Assembly: GCA_037783415.1 (NCBI GenBank)
Contig: JAZGTN010000062.1
Location: 1,837,501 to 1,901,500 of the forward strand
Length of the DNA: 64,000 nt
Direction: 5' to 3'
Source of the DNA: Leptasterias polaris
Lineage: Eukaryota; Echinodermata; Asteroidea; Forcipulatida; Asteriidae
The notes under the pieces are model-generated. The model ran no database searches. It was not told where the DNA came from and worked only from the letters and a program-made list of their open reading frames with translations. This document shows, piece by piece, positions 54,879 to 64,000 of this stretch. A program made the position numbers and the translations under genes. Positions within the stretch are counted from its first letter, which is position 1; each line of letters opens with the position of its first letter.

Positions 54879-57671
54879 TTACAGTAGAGCGTGTGTACTT
54901 GTAATTGCATGTTTGAGTGGAACCAGAGGAGAATTACGTTTACCATATGCTGGTAGAGGGATATAATCAAGCAGTTCAGTGCTTTTGACACACATGAACC
55001 TTTGGTTTTGATCACTTGAAATAAGTGAGTACACATGCAAGTTTTTCTCAAACCAAGACTGGTGAACCCGAACTACAAAGTACACTTCCAATATAACTGA
55101 TATTAACATGAAAATCACCTCTCCAAACAGAAATCCCATTTCATCTTTGCCAATGATAACAAAATCTCCCTTTTTGTAAGTTGTACCCATGTAAACTAAT
55201 TCGTAGCCTACATTATATCCAAGAGTGACATTTAACCTAGAAACTGCTTCCTGAATTTCTTCTGTGTAAGTCTCCAAATAAAATGGTAAAGACTGTTTTG
55301 CATCGACAATCGCCGGGAAGTATGATCCACAACACATGTACGCTTGCAGCAGCTGATGTCTAACTGATAGGGTGAGGCACACGTTTTTGAAATTATGTAA
55401 ATACCTTACACACCTTTTGAAATATGAATGTTTGCTTTCAAATCGCATTGTCCAGGAGCGAATGAGTGGACCAAATGCAAGTATTAAATATGGATAATGC
55501 TTCAAAAAATGATGCTTTGGCCTAAGTTTCTTCTCTGGAAAAAGTATTTGGCGGTTCTCCAGATACTCATCAATAATCACATTAAGGTATGAAACACCAG
55601 ATTCAGATATTTTGGGTGCACATACTATTTCTACAATGTCACGTAATTGCAAAAGTACCTGCCATACTTCATTCTTTGGGTCAACTATTTTATCACCGAT
55701 AATAACTGGTAATAACCGTGTAAGACACCAGTTTTGCACTGCATGACCTCCTAACTTTCCTGCGGTAAGATTCACTTCACAGGGTTTGTTTTTTGTGTCA
55801 GAGCCAAGATATTTAAAGTGTGATATTCTCCTATTCAGTTCAGTAGCAGTAAACCATTTTTGCCTCACAAAATACCCAAGGAACAGTGCTACATCATAGT
55901 TGACTATGCCTTCGAACAAATCATGTCCAAGGCATGGCGGTAATCCTGAGCATACATGAAAAAAATCAAGGTCATTGAAGACCGAGTCGAATTTGACCCC
56001 CTTTACATTATTCAACTGTTCAGTACTATTCTGCAGTTCTTGCAAGGCTGAAAGGTAATTTTCTTTACTACGTTTTGGACCAGTAGCACATGGGTCACTA
56101 GAAAACTCGTCAGTATGAAGTAAACAAAATCTGCAGCAGTACTTGCATGAACTGAAGTTTTCAACAAATCCACCAATGCAGTGTGATCCTAGGTTATCCC
56201 CGGCAATTAAACAAACTGTGCCTTTTACAGCAGGTTGGTCTTCACAAATTTGAATACCATTTAATTCAAGATCCTTCAGGTCTTTGATCAAAAGCTGAAA
56301 GATTTTATCTTGTCCGAAATATTTAAAATCTTTTTCATTACACAGGAGCACCAGAAGTGTCTGTTCTATGTTTGACCTCAAATGTGGTCTGAAGTTAGCC
56401 AATGTCATGTACACTGCTAATACTTTGTGTTTTTTCTTGCTGGATCCAATGGGATTACAAACTTCAAAAGAATCTTGATAAAGAATTAATTTAAGGGCAT
56501 CTGGGTTTTCCCTAAACAATACATTGTCCTTGAACACAAACCCATCTGTTATATCATGCAAAACACGTTCTTCTTCTTCTTCTTCACAGTCATAACCATG
56601 ATATGCAGGGAATTTAGTGGTTTCATACTCATATTGCACAGAAACATTTTGGAACAGATGCTTCAGAGACTCTTTCACAGAGACATATTGAAATGATCGT
56701 TCTTTCCCACATCCATTTCTACCAAGTGTGATTGCTGATGGCTCAACATAACCATACAATCTTTTATAAGCCTTTTTACGTTTATAATCAGAATGGAGTG
56801 GTCCATCAGCACATTTTAAAAACAGGTCTGAAGACTGTATTTCTTCAATCAATGTTTTAGCCTTACCATCCTCAATGTTGTGATCGTTTGTTAATTTATA
56901 CATCAGCTTTGTAAAGATGAATGACTGCCCAAGAACATGTACATCTTTCATTTCTTCTAAAATCATTTGCATTGTTGATGATGGAAGAATGAATTTTGAT
57001 TCCAATTTTAAACAAAACAAAGTAAGATTTTGTAAAAACAAATCTTCAATTCCTGTTGTCTCTTCAAAACTTTGCATATCTTCCATTGTACCATAATTAC
57101 ATGACTCAGCAGTACTTTTCTCATTAGACTCTACAGACCTATCTTCATTATGTTCATTTTGATCATCTTCTGAATCTGATGCTGACGACATGACCGACTC
57201 GTTTTGATCACATTCAACAAGATACTCTGCAGAAATTGTTGGTTTTGAATTGACCCTGTGATTTCTTGATAAATGTGAAGAAAAGGATGCCTTTTTCGAA
57301 AAGCGTTTGGTGCAATTACTGTAGGGGCAGAGAATAGCAGTTCCAGACTCAATGTGCTCTTTTAAGTGTTTCAACAACATTTTTATACAGTCACATTCCT
57401 GTTTACAGAAAGTGATAGAACACTGAAGGTGCATTTGATCATGTTGATCAACGAAAGTTTTGCGAGCATTTCGTTTCTTCCCTGCAGGTCTATCATAATG
57501 ATCCCGAAAAACATGACTCCTAAAACCACTATAAGAAGAAAATCTACGACGGCATTCCATGAAGGGGCAAGGGAAAAAGGCGTTGCGCTGATTACGATGA
57601 AATCTGACGTGGTTAACATAGCCTCGTAAAGACTGCAATTGCTGTTGGCAATGACAACATTTGATAATCAT
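54879..57671 (-). CDS. C2H2-finger DDE-type transposase of the CACTA-like element
   Basis: A single 930-codon open frame. Four C2H2 zinc fingers sit at about residues 5-25, 35-58, 84-106 and 115-138, presumably for binding the element's ends. An acidic serine-rich linker (about 155-195) follows. The core shows YQDSFEVCNPIG (D400), GDNLGSH (D492) followed by a CKYCCRFC cysteine cluster (508-516), LGHDLFEGIV (about 582-590) and MRFESKHSYFK (E745). I read this as a RNase H-like D-D-E triad of the CACTA/tnp2-Plavaka kind, inferred from motif spacing. Multi-copy uncharacterised proteins of this layout are common in fish and cnidarian annotations. The ORF has no stop or frameshift, unlike its partner. 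The start at 57671 is the first in-frame ATG and immediately precedes the first finger. Confidence 0.8.
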   Translation of the reverse strand: MIIKCCHCQQQLQSLRGYVNHVRFHRNQRNAFFPCPFMECRRRFSSYSGFRSHVFRDHYDRPAGKKRNARKTFVDQHDQMHLQCSITFCKQECDCIKMLLKHLKEHIESGTAILCPYSNCTKRFSKKASFSSHLSRNHRVNSKPTISAEYLVECDQNESVMSSASDSEDDQNEHNEDRSVESNEKSTAESCNYGTMEDMQSFEETTGIEDLFLQNLTLFCLKLESKFILPSSTMQMILEEMKDVHVLGQSFIFTKLMYKLTNDHNIEDGKAKTLIEEIQSSDLFLKCADGPLHSDYKRKKAYKRLYGYVEPSAITLGRNGCGKERSFQYVSVKESLKHLFQNVSVQYEYETTKFPAYHGYDCEEEEEERVLHDITDGFVFKDNVLFRENPDALKLILYQDSFEVCNPIGSSKKKHKVLAVYMTLANFRPHLRSNIEQTLLVLLCNEKDFKYFGQDKIFQLLIKDLKDLELNGIQICEDQPAVKGTVCLIAGDNLGSHCIGGFVENFSSCKYCCRFCLLHTDEFSSDPCATGPKRSKENYLSALQELQNSTEQLNNVKGVKFDSVFNDLDFFHVCSGLPPCLGHDLFEGIVNYDVALFLGYFVRQKWFTATELNRRISHFKYLGSDTKNKPCEVNLTAGKLGGHAVQNWCLTRLLPVIIGDKIVDPKNEVWQVLLQLRDIVEIVCAPKISESGVSYLNVIIDEYLENRQILFPEKKLRPKHHFLKHYPYLILAFGPLIRSWTMRFESKHSYFKRCVRYLHNFKNVCLTLSVRHQLLQAYMCCGSYFPAIVDAKQSLPFYLETYTEEIQEAVSRLNVTLGYNVGYELVYMGTTYKKGDFVIIGKDEMGFLFGEVIFMLISVILEVYFVVRVHQSWFEKNLHVYSLISSDQNQRFMCVKSTELLDYIPLPAYGKRNSPLVPLKHAITSTHALL

Positions 57672-57676
57672 TTTCC

Positions 57677-57805
57677 CTTTTTAATTTCAATTTAAACCAA
57701 CAAATTTAAAGTAGAGCGGGTTCACCAGTATAATGTCCTTGCAACAACATCAAGATTGGATTAGATAAATACACGATGGACGTGATTTGTTAACGATTAT
57801 CTTAC
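57677..57805 (-). other. Possible 5' UTR intron of the transposon transcript
   Basis: A strong donor CAGAG|GTAAGA sits at 57806/57805 and an AG precedes the transposase ATG by about 5 bases (near 57677). The same donor could instead join an AG just upstream of the SAM ATG (about 54900), skipping the transposase ORF. It is inference from splice-site consensus only. Confidence 0.3.
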
Positions 57806-57990
57806 CTCTGATTTGGTTCACCACTCAAACACAAAAGACGCCAAGACTAGACTGTGGAGCAACGTGGAGCAGCATGCGCCTTGTCGATGCTTAGTCTGGT
57901 TCCCTGACCAAATATTCGCTGACGTCTGTAATTTGGCGTCTGGAAACCAGACTAGTAGTTGCTACATACACGTTGCTTTTACTGTCTTAT

Positions 57991-58102
57991 GACCGTTCCA
58001 CGCAAACATTACGGTATTTTGTTGTTTATTATGGATTACGGCATAATACTGTACGCTTTTACGGTCAAACTGCCGTAAATTATACGGAAATTTTTTACAG
58101 TG
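57991..58102. repeat. Right subterminal motifs and right TIR
   Basis: ACCGTTCC, TTACGGTA, TTACGGCA, TTACGGTC, GCCGTAAA and TACGGAA lie within about 110 bp, ending in the TIR at 58073-58102 (TTTTTTACAGTG). The right array is far shorter than the left one. Confidence 0.75.
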
Positions 58103-58117
58103 TGTATACAAGGGTGC

Positions 58118-58347
58118 TTGCTATGAGAACCAGAAACACCGGGGTTAACCCCTGCTCTTCCACGATAAGTGTTCTGGGTTCTTTTACTTGCACTACCAAT
58201 CCTAGTACACAGGACCTATGTCCCATCTGACCTATGTTCCATCTGAAGGCAAAGCATCTTGCTCAAGAAGACGAATTCCACGACTGGGAGTAGAAACGCC
58301 TAAGCTTGAATCCGGTGCTCTTAACCGCTCGGCCAAGACACGCCACA
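58118..58347 (-). mobile_element. SINE family 1, fragment adjoining the transposon
   Basis: On the - strand the head GGCGTGTCTTGGCCGAGCGG and a diverged B box are followed by the first part of the body. It starts about 15 bp outside the CACTA right end and is not interrupted by it. Confidence 0.65.
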
Positions 58348-58509
58348 AGTACACGTTGCTGTCTTGGCATGTCTACATACTTTAAACAATAATTTGTGTA
58401 TACTTGCTAGGTGATTATCTGTCAAGCAGAAAGCATTTAGTTTCTCGTTGACAAACATGTCCGCAAATTAAATTACGCACCTAAACAGGACTGCTCTAAA
58501 GCAGTAATA

Positions 58510-58952
58510 GGGAGGTTTCGCACGCGAACGGATACGCATACGCATACGTTTAGCTATCCGTAACCGTTGGCAGCCTTTCTGTTGTTTTGCAATCCCAGCG
58601 TTTTGGTGGCACTGTTCGCTGTTCCAGCACAGCACTTGGTGGTGCTGTTCAACATGGCATCCTTCATAGACGAGCTTATGTTCATAGCTTTAGAGGAAAA
58701 TGACGAAGAAACAGTGCATTTTTTCATATGACACGTACATGTTCAGTGATTCATTTATTTTGATACTATTCATACATATTTGGAAACAAATACAGGAGAA
58801 TTACTAGAAGTTCGAGTTTTCCTACGTGTTTTTTACTTACGTGTAGCAAGCAGGATATCAGTGTCGTCTGCACGGATAGCGAGTAGCGTATGACGTCATA
58901 ATGATGACGTATCCGTCGCATTAACCGTATCCGTTCGTATGCGAAACCTCCC
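58510..58952. mobile_element. TA-flanked MITE, GGGAGGTTTCGCA termini
   Basis: The left GGGAGGTTTCGCACGCGAAC is inverted relative to GTTCGTATGCGAAACCTCCC. TA lies at each side (58508-58509, 58953-58954). A short frame, MASFIDELMFIALEENDEET, resembles the acidic N-terminus of PIF/ISL2EU-type transposases, but that link is weak. Confidence 0.7.
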
Positions 58953-58954
58953 TA

Positions 58955-60100
58955 TTGTCAATGTGGGGAGTACTTTTAATCCCTTAGGTGACACTAATGG
59001 GAGTATTGGAAAAACAGTATCCTGGTCATGTGTTCCAATTGACTGCTAAACAGAGAAGTATCCCTGTTTAAAATTGCTGTAATGTTATTCGTACAACAAA
59101 AATCAATACCTTTTAGGATTTTGGATTTTCGTGATCAATTTTCGTGTGACATTTAAGAGAGTTTAGTTATTGTCTCCTAGGCCGGAGGAACATGTACATT
59201 TTATGGGGAACATTTGACATGCTGATTCATGTAGGTTGCTTGTGATGGAGAACCATTCGTCTTTTACCTTTCCATGAAATCCTTGATGTCTGGCCTCTTT
59301 CCATATGCACTAAACTCCCTTGTAGTCTTGTATTCTGATCTGGAACCTAGACTTATGGCACGCAATTAGATGGGGCTTAATCTGACAAATTTTTTACTCT
59401 CAAAAAACAAGTTTTTCTCAATAGTGATACCACAATTTGAAGCCACATACTACCCTAGCAGTGTTCAGTAGGGTATGTTCTTCCATATTGTGGAGTCAAA
59501 CCTTGGATGTAGTAGGTGTTGAGCTAATTTCTTATTTACAGAGCTTTCAATCAATCAATCAATCAATCAATCAACTTAGCTCCTGGTCTATAAAAATAAG
59601 GGGCATTGAAACCCCACTATGAAATAAACCACCTAAAAAACAGGGCTCCCTTGCACTTAAAAACTGAACAGCCCTAAAAATACATTTTGTAAAAGATGAC
59701 CATAAATATAGGAATAAAAAATTGATAAAACATTGAGAAGACATTACAAAAATGGACAGGATATCGTGGGAGCCCTCCTTTACATTGAAGCCCCACAATG
59801 AGAAAAACCACGTTAGAAACAGGGATCCTTGCATTGAAATTAAAAACTGAACCGCCCTATATTACAAGGGATTGTACAAGGCATGTTTTCCAGAACCTGT
59901 TGTCGCTCTTTGTATCGGTGAACTGAAGCATATTCACAGTAGGTGCCTGCGTCAACACGCTGCACAAGATAAATAAGTCCGCCTTCTGCAAGTCGGCAAA
60001 AAATTTAGAAAATTCCTAAGTTGGTCCAGGCATTAAGAAATGTCTGTATTAAGTCTGTTCAAAAACAATTCTGACTTTTAAGTGGTTAAAATTATTAGAC
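58955..60100. other. Intergenic stretch with a direct duplication
   Basis: Two copies about 180 bp apart (59603-59680 and 59783-59860) share GAAACCCCAC-like, AACAGGGCTCCCTTGCA-like and AAAAACTGAACAGCCCTA-like words. A CAAT microsatellite is at 59548-59572. No gene recognised. Confidence 0.5.
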
Positions 60101-60102
60101 AA

Positions 60103-60475
60103 TAATTGGTAGAGCTGAAAAAATAGTTGCTTCAGTGTCTTGTGTGATCAACCATATACATTAAATAACAAACTTGTAAAAATTTTGGCTTAATCCGTTG
60201 TGAGAGTCAGGAGAAAATAGTGAAAAACCACGCACAATTTTGATTTTGGTTGTGAATTGAATTCAGCTGGGCTTTTTTTCTGTTTTTTTGGTTTGTTTTT
60301 CAGGTACATTTTTTCCCCAAATATTACTTCATTACAGAGGGAAATATTTCACAGAAAAAAATAACTGTTTCCAGTATGTACTTCATAATCAGTAAGCTTT
60401 CTGACTGGTTTATTATTTGATAAAATTAAACAGTGATGTTTTTTATGTTTACTAATCCTGTATAATGCCTTCAAG
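60103..60475. mobile_element. MITE related to the element at 24721
   Basis: AATTGGTAGAGCTGAAAAAA and TGTGATCAACCATATACATT at the left, and ACTAATCCTGTATAATGCCT at the right, match the 24721-25979 family. The centre holds a ATATTTCACAGAAAAAAATA stretch also found near 24830. Confidence 0.55.
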
Positions 60476-60809
60476 CAAACTCCTCAGAGTGCAGACAGTG
60501 AAGCATTTTTTCAAGCGTCTATGGAATAAGGATAAAAATCCTTGCCCTTACAAAATCCTCGCTCTCCTTGAATCAGGAGCAATCATTCTTGAAAGAAATG
60601 ACAGCTTGGTTTATTACACTACTTATCTTCTACCATGCAAACAGATAGTGAAATCTACAATTTATTCTGAAACTGACATCATTGAAAATTGATCAGCAGT
60701 GCATTAGTTGGAAGTAGTTGTCAGTGTGTACCACCCAAAAAAAGCAATTTGAACGGTGCAATTTTGTTTCAAATATTTTCATTTTTGTATTTTTATTTTT
60801 TTTCATTTC

Positions 60810-61971
60810 AGAAACATTTATTTCATGTCAACATCATTCATTACAAAATATTGAAAAATAAATAGATAATATGTGACATTAACATGTAGGAAAAAGGAGA
60901 AGCAAATGCTTTTTGTTCCCCTTCCCTATAAAGACAAAGACAAAAGAAACGTAAAACAAGGAAAACAGTACCTGACATGGACATGTTATGCATGAGTGAG
61001 ACAAGACAATAAATATATAATTACTAATACATTAGGTGTATTGAAAATAAAAAAGATACAAATAAATTATTAAGTGGTGTATAAATCAATCAATATATTC
61101 TGACTGTTTTAGTTCTGCATTTAGATTATTCCAGTAAAGGACTCCTTTATGAAAGACACTCTTTCTAAAAAAACTCAGTTCTACTTGGTTTTACAAAAAG
61201 ATTCCCTCTGGCTAAACTACGGGTCTGGTGAGTGTGAACTGAAGCACTAGCTAAAAAGAAGCCTTGAATTTTTTGTGGTAATAAATTACGAGATTGTTTA
61301 AACATAAAATTTGCTAAATTAAGTGAATGAATATCACCAAGTTTTAAAATAATTGACATGGCAAATAATGGGGAAGTATGTTCTAGATAACCTGCACCAT
61401 GAATAATACGGATTGCTTTTTTCTGTAACAAAAACAATTTATTACAACCTGATGTTGATGAACCCCAGGCAAGAGAAGCATAATTCAAATATGGAAGTAC
61501 AAATGAGTTATAAAGTGTGACCAAAATGTGTTTGGGTAGAAAATACTTAAGTCTGCTCATGACTCCAACATTTTTTGACACCTTAGTACACAAACTACGA
61601 ATATGATCATTCCAAGAGAGATTTGCATCAATAAGAATGCCAAGGAATTTTGTAAACTTCACTTTGGTTAGAATTGTATTGTTTAAAATAAGTGGAGCAT
61701 TTTGATTATATATGTGTTGTCTTGCAGAGAAAATAATATAATTGGTCTTGAGTAAATTAACACACAATCTATTCGATAAGAGCCATTTGCTAACTTTGAC
61801 AAGTTCAAAATTTAAATCTTGAATGGCCTTATCAACATTCTGATGATTATACGATAAACTTGTATCATCTGCAAATAAACAAAAGGAAAGCTTGTCCGAA
61901 GAATTACAAATATCATTAACATAAATAATAAATAACAAAGGCCCTAGCACACTTCCCTGTGGAACTCCCAA
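60810..61971 (-). mobile_element. 5'-truncated non-LTR retrotransposon (LINE)
   Basis: The - strand element consists of the RT ORF below plus a 3' UTR of about 350 bp with an AATAAA and a GAAATGAAAAAAAATAAAAA end near 60810. Such A-rich short-repeat tails and 5' truncation are typical of L2/CR1/Jockey-group LINEs. Confidence 0.65.
61165..61971 (-). pseudogene. Reverse transcriptase, C-terminal 268 residues (LINE)
   Basis: The frame carries GVPQGSVLGPLLFIIYVNDI (RT motif B region) and LFADDTSL (the YADD-type catalytic motif). It continues with the KTNYIIFSAR, FLGILIDANLSWNDHI and LYNSFVLPYLNYASLAWG segments of Jockey/CR1-group polymerases, ending at a stop. The N-terminal endonuclease and the first RT motifs are absent, and upstream codons lose similarity, so the copy is 5'-truncated. 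Within the remaining part the frame is open, suggesting a fairly recent insertion. The first codon is TTG, an internal Leu codon and not a true start. Confidence 0.85.
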
Positions 61972-62469
61972 GTAATAGTTTTTTCAGTGGAATGATGCGA
62001 GTTATAGGAGACAAAACTCAACAAAAACATGAAACTCAACAAAAACGTGTTTTTGGTGAACTGTTTTGGGGCTGAAGGTGTCATCGTGGGTTTTGGGAAG
62101 ATTAGATTCTTTCCCATCCTCAATCCTCAAGTTTTTAGTAAAAATACTATGAAACCATCATACAACCAACCTTGGAAAATTTCATCAAATCTTGCGATAG
62201 CAAACAACAAAGATATAAAGTCGATATTTTTGTTAATGATTTCATGCACGTTGATATCGGCTTATTAGGATTGCGGAAATCAAAATAAGCATCAATGATA
62301 TGTGGGGGTTTCATCTAAAGTACTGTCAAAGTTGAAGAAATAACATTTAAAGAACCCACTAGAACTCTCCCTGATTCTGTATAAAATTCCCTAAAATTAC
62401 ACCAATCTTTCCATGTTCTGATAAACAAATTTGAAAATATCCCTGATTTTGGAAACCCTTTTTTCTGTT

Positions 62470-62557
62470 GAGCTGTATTTCTAAATATCTCCCTGGTTGT
62501 TGTACAAAATCTCGAGCTGTATTTCTAAATATCTCCCTGGTTGTTGTACAAAATCTC
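62470..62557. repeat. 44-bp direct duplication
   Basis: Two adjacent copies begin GAGCTGTATTTCTAAATATC and end TTGTACAAAATCTC with no visible differences. Confidence 0.85.
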
Positions 62558-62889
62558 CCTGATTGCAAGATCATATGCAAATGTTGGCAGCTCTGACCCA
62601 CTTAAAACACTACTGCTGTGTTGCTTATTTCAATTATCCTTTTTGAGTTATGGTGGAGTGTAGTTGTTTGGTTTGGATGTACATGTTACAGACAAGTTTA
62701 CCCAAACCTAATAGTGACATAGTATTGTGTCCACCATCTCAAAATCTCAAAATGGCTATAAGTATTGGATGTAGTCAAAATAAACCGAATATGAATGCGC
62801 ACAAATCCCTTTAAAAAAATGTACATGTATATATTTGTTTTCTCAAAGTGTAAACACCAAATTTGAATCAAAATCAATCAACTCTGGGC

Positions 62890-63053
62890 CTCTGTTTAGT
62901 GATCTTGGTCGCAATGACCCGGTCCAGCATGCAGGAATGCAGCTGATCAGTGCTAGCCTAGCCAGTGTTCCTTTTCAACATGTCCACAACGGAGACATCT
63001 TCTACCGCTTGAGGCTAAACGAATCGCACACTTTTTATGGTGTGTTAATTTAA
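62890..63053 (+). other. Possible orphan exon (weak)
   Basis: After a cctctgtttag acceptor-like site the frame reads SDLGRNDPVQHAGMQLISAS, then VHNGDIFYRLRLNES and a stop. The GDIFYR motif recalls NIDO-domain proteins, but no further NIDO pattern is seen and no donor is clear. It could be a gene fragment or chance. Confidence 0.15.
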
Positions 63054-63339
63054 ATCTACTGTTAACGATGGGAATCAATTAACTCTTCCGAACAACAAAT
63101 ATGTACCTGCCCTATATAATGGAATTAATGGTACTTATAAAATTACCTGACATTTTTGTACAGTATCATCATTAATGGTGTCTTTCGCTGAATGCGTTGG
63201 TCTCCCATTCGGACGATATGTAAAGTAATTTTTTATGACTGTATTTTTTGTTTAGATGCAGCCATTTACGTCATTTATTGAGAGCGTGGTACCATTGACA
63301 TGCAAAAAGGGTGGAAAAACAATTAATCACTCTAGGGCG

Positions 63340-63560
63340 GGTATACCTTTGGTAATTACAAAAAAAAATTAGTGACCATAAAAACTTACCTGGTAAGAAG
63401 CACTGCAGCTGTTGATAATAAATAACATTTTTGAGAAATAATTCTCTTCTAAGTAATGTGGTTTTAGAGGAAAGGCTTTAAAAAACATTTCAATTTGAGA
63501 AATGTTTCATGCATGAAGGTATATTTTGCCTTTGAAAGCTCACAGAGTGTGTACGTGCTG
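63340..63560. mobile_element. Partial TTAA-family MITE
   Basis: GGTAATTACAAAAAAAAATT, AAAACTTACCTGGTAAGAAG and GAAAGCTCACAGAGTG match the left half of the element at 33257, diverged and cut before the right terminus. Confidence 0.55.
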
Positions 63561-63580
63561 AACCTTGAAGTGTTTTTGAT

Positions 63581-64000
63581 GGTTCAGGAGTGGGGCTCTG
63601 GAGGATTTGGGGTCACCAATGACAAGGGGCATAGAGGCAACTTGCTTCTATAAAGGTTCAAGAGTGGGGCTCTGGAGGATTTGGGGTCAGCAATGACAAG
63701 GGGCATAGAGGCAACGTGCCTCTATAAAGGTTCAAGAGTGGGGCTCTGGAGGATTTGGGGTCAATAATGACAAGGGGCATAGAGGCAACTTGCCTCTATA
63801 AAGGTTCAAGAGTGGGGCTCTGGAGGATATGGGGTCAGCAATGACAAGGGGCATAGAGGCAACTTGCCTCTATAAAGGTTCAAGAGTGGGGCTCTGGAGG
63901 ATTTGGGGTCAGCAATGACAAGGGGCATAGAGGCAACTTGCCTCTATAAAGGTTCAAGAGTGGGGCTCTGGAGGATTTGGGGTCAGCAATGACAAGGGGC
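63581..64000. repeat. 74-bp tandem repeat running off the window
   Basis: Units start at 63581, 63655, 63729, 63803, 63877 and 63951, each with GAGTGGGGCTCTGGAGGAT and TGACAAGGGGCATAGAGGCA. The copies differ at one to three sites, indicating a young or homogenised satellite of unknown total length. Confidence 0.95.

Larger units (their letters stand above)
49748..58102 (-). mobile_element. CACTA/EnSpm-type DNA transposon, 8.4 kb, two genes
   Basis: Both ends begin CACTGTAAAAAA as inverted repeats of about 30 bp that continue into a CCGTA-AATTTACGG palindrome (49748-49777 and 58073-58102). Flanking dinucleotides are TG on both sides (49746-49747, 58103-58104), compatible with a 2-bp target duplication; a 3-bp one does not match. 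The subterminal regions are dense in ACCGTAA-like motifs, as in plant CACTA elements. Inside are an intact C2H2-finger transposase gene and a five-exon SAM-domain gene, both transcribed right to left. Structural completeness and an open 930-codon ORF suggest recent activity. The superfamily call is by terminus and core-motif resemblance and needs a profile search. Confidence 0.8.

Noticed and set aside
58100..58110. A 3-bp target duplication for the CACTA-like element
   Set aside because: The left flank is CTG and the right is TGT; only the TG dinucleotide matches, so I claim 2 bp at most.

Overview
This is nuclear DNA from an animal. It has spliced genes with GT-AG introns, abundant tRNA-derived SINEs, L2-like LINE remnants, and many short palindromic MITEs. 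The repeat content and AT-rich introns suggest a marine invertebrate deuterostome, most likely an echinoderm. That placement is inferred from general impression and not from a diagnostic sequence.

Region 1 (1-29,111, + strand) is the 3' four fifths or more of a cytoplasmic leucyl-tRNA synthetase gene (LARS1). I place 18 coding exons, all phase-compatible and together encoding about 1,033 residues. They cover the CP1 editing domain, the KMSKS active-site loop, the anticodon-binding domain and the eukaryotic C-terminal extension. The exons encoding the N-terminus and the HIGH motif lie to the left of the window. The introns are swollen by repeats: minisatellites, SINEs, TTAA-flanked MITEs, a hAT MITE nested in another MITE, foldback elements and LINE fragments. 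The last codon and stop overlap an AATAAA signal.

Region 2 (29,112-49,747) has no host gene that I can support. It holds LINE and SINE debris, TTAA-flanked MITEs, a Kolobok-like non-autonomous element carrying a degraded THAP exon (37,148-38,173), and a hAT-like element with internal GC-hairpin repeats (41,289-42,392).

Region 3 (49,748-58,102) is the most striking feature. It is an 8.4-kb DNA transposon of CACTA/EnSpm type, with CACTG termini and arrays of a PuCCGTAA-type subterminal motif. It encodes two genes on the - strand. One is an intact 930-residue protein with four C2H2 fingers and a DDE-like transposase core. The other is a five-exon gene for a SAM-domain protein of the SAMD3-like type, whose ATG lies one base after the transposase stop. 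All exon phases of the SAM gene agree, but one in-frame stop interrupts it near the end. The arrangement recalls the two-product plan of plant En/Spm (TnpD and TnpA).

Region 4 (58,103-64,000) contains a SINE fragment, a TA-flanked MITE, a 5'-truncated non-LTR reverse transcriptase, and a 74-bp tandem array that runs off the right edge.
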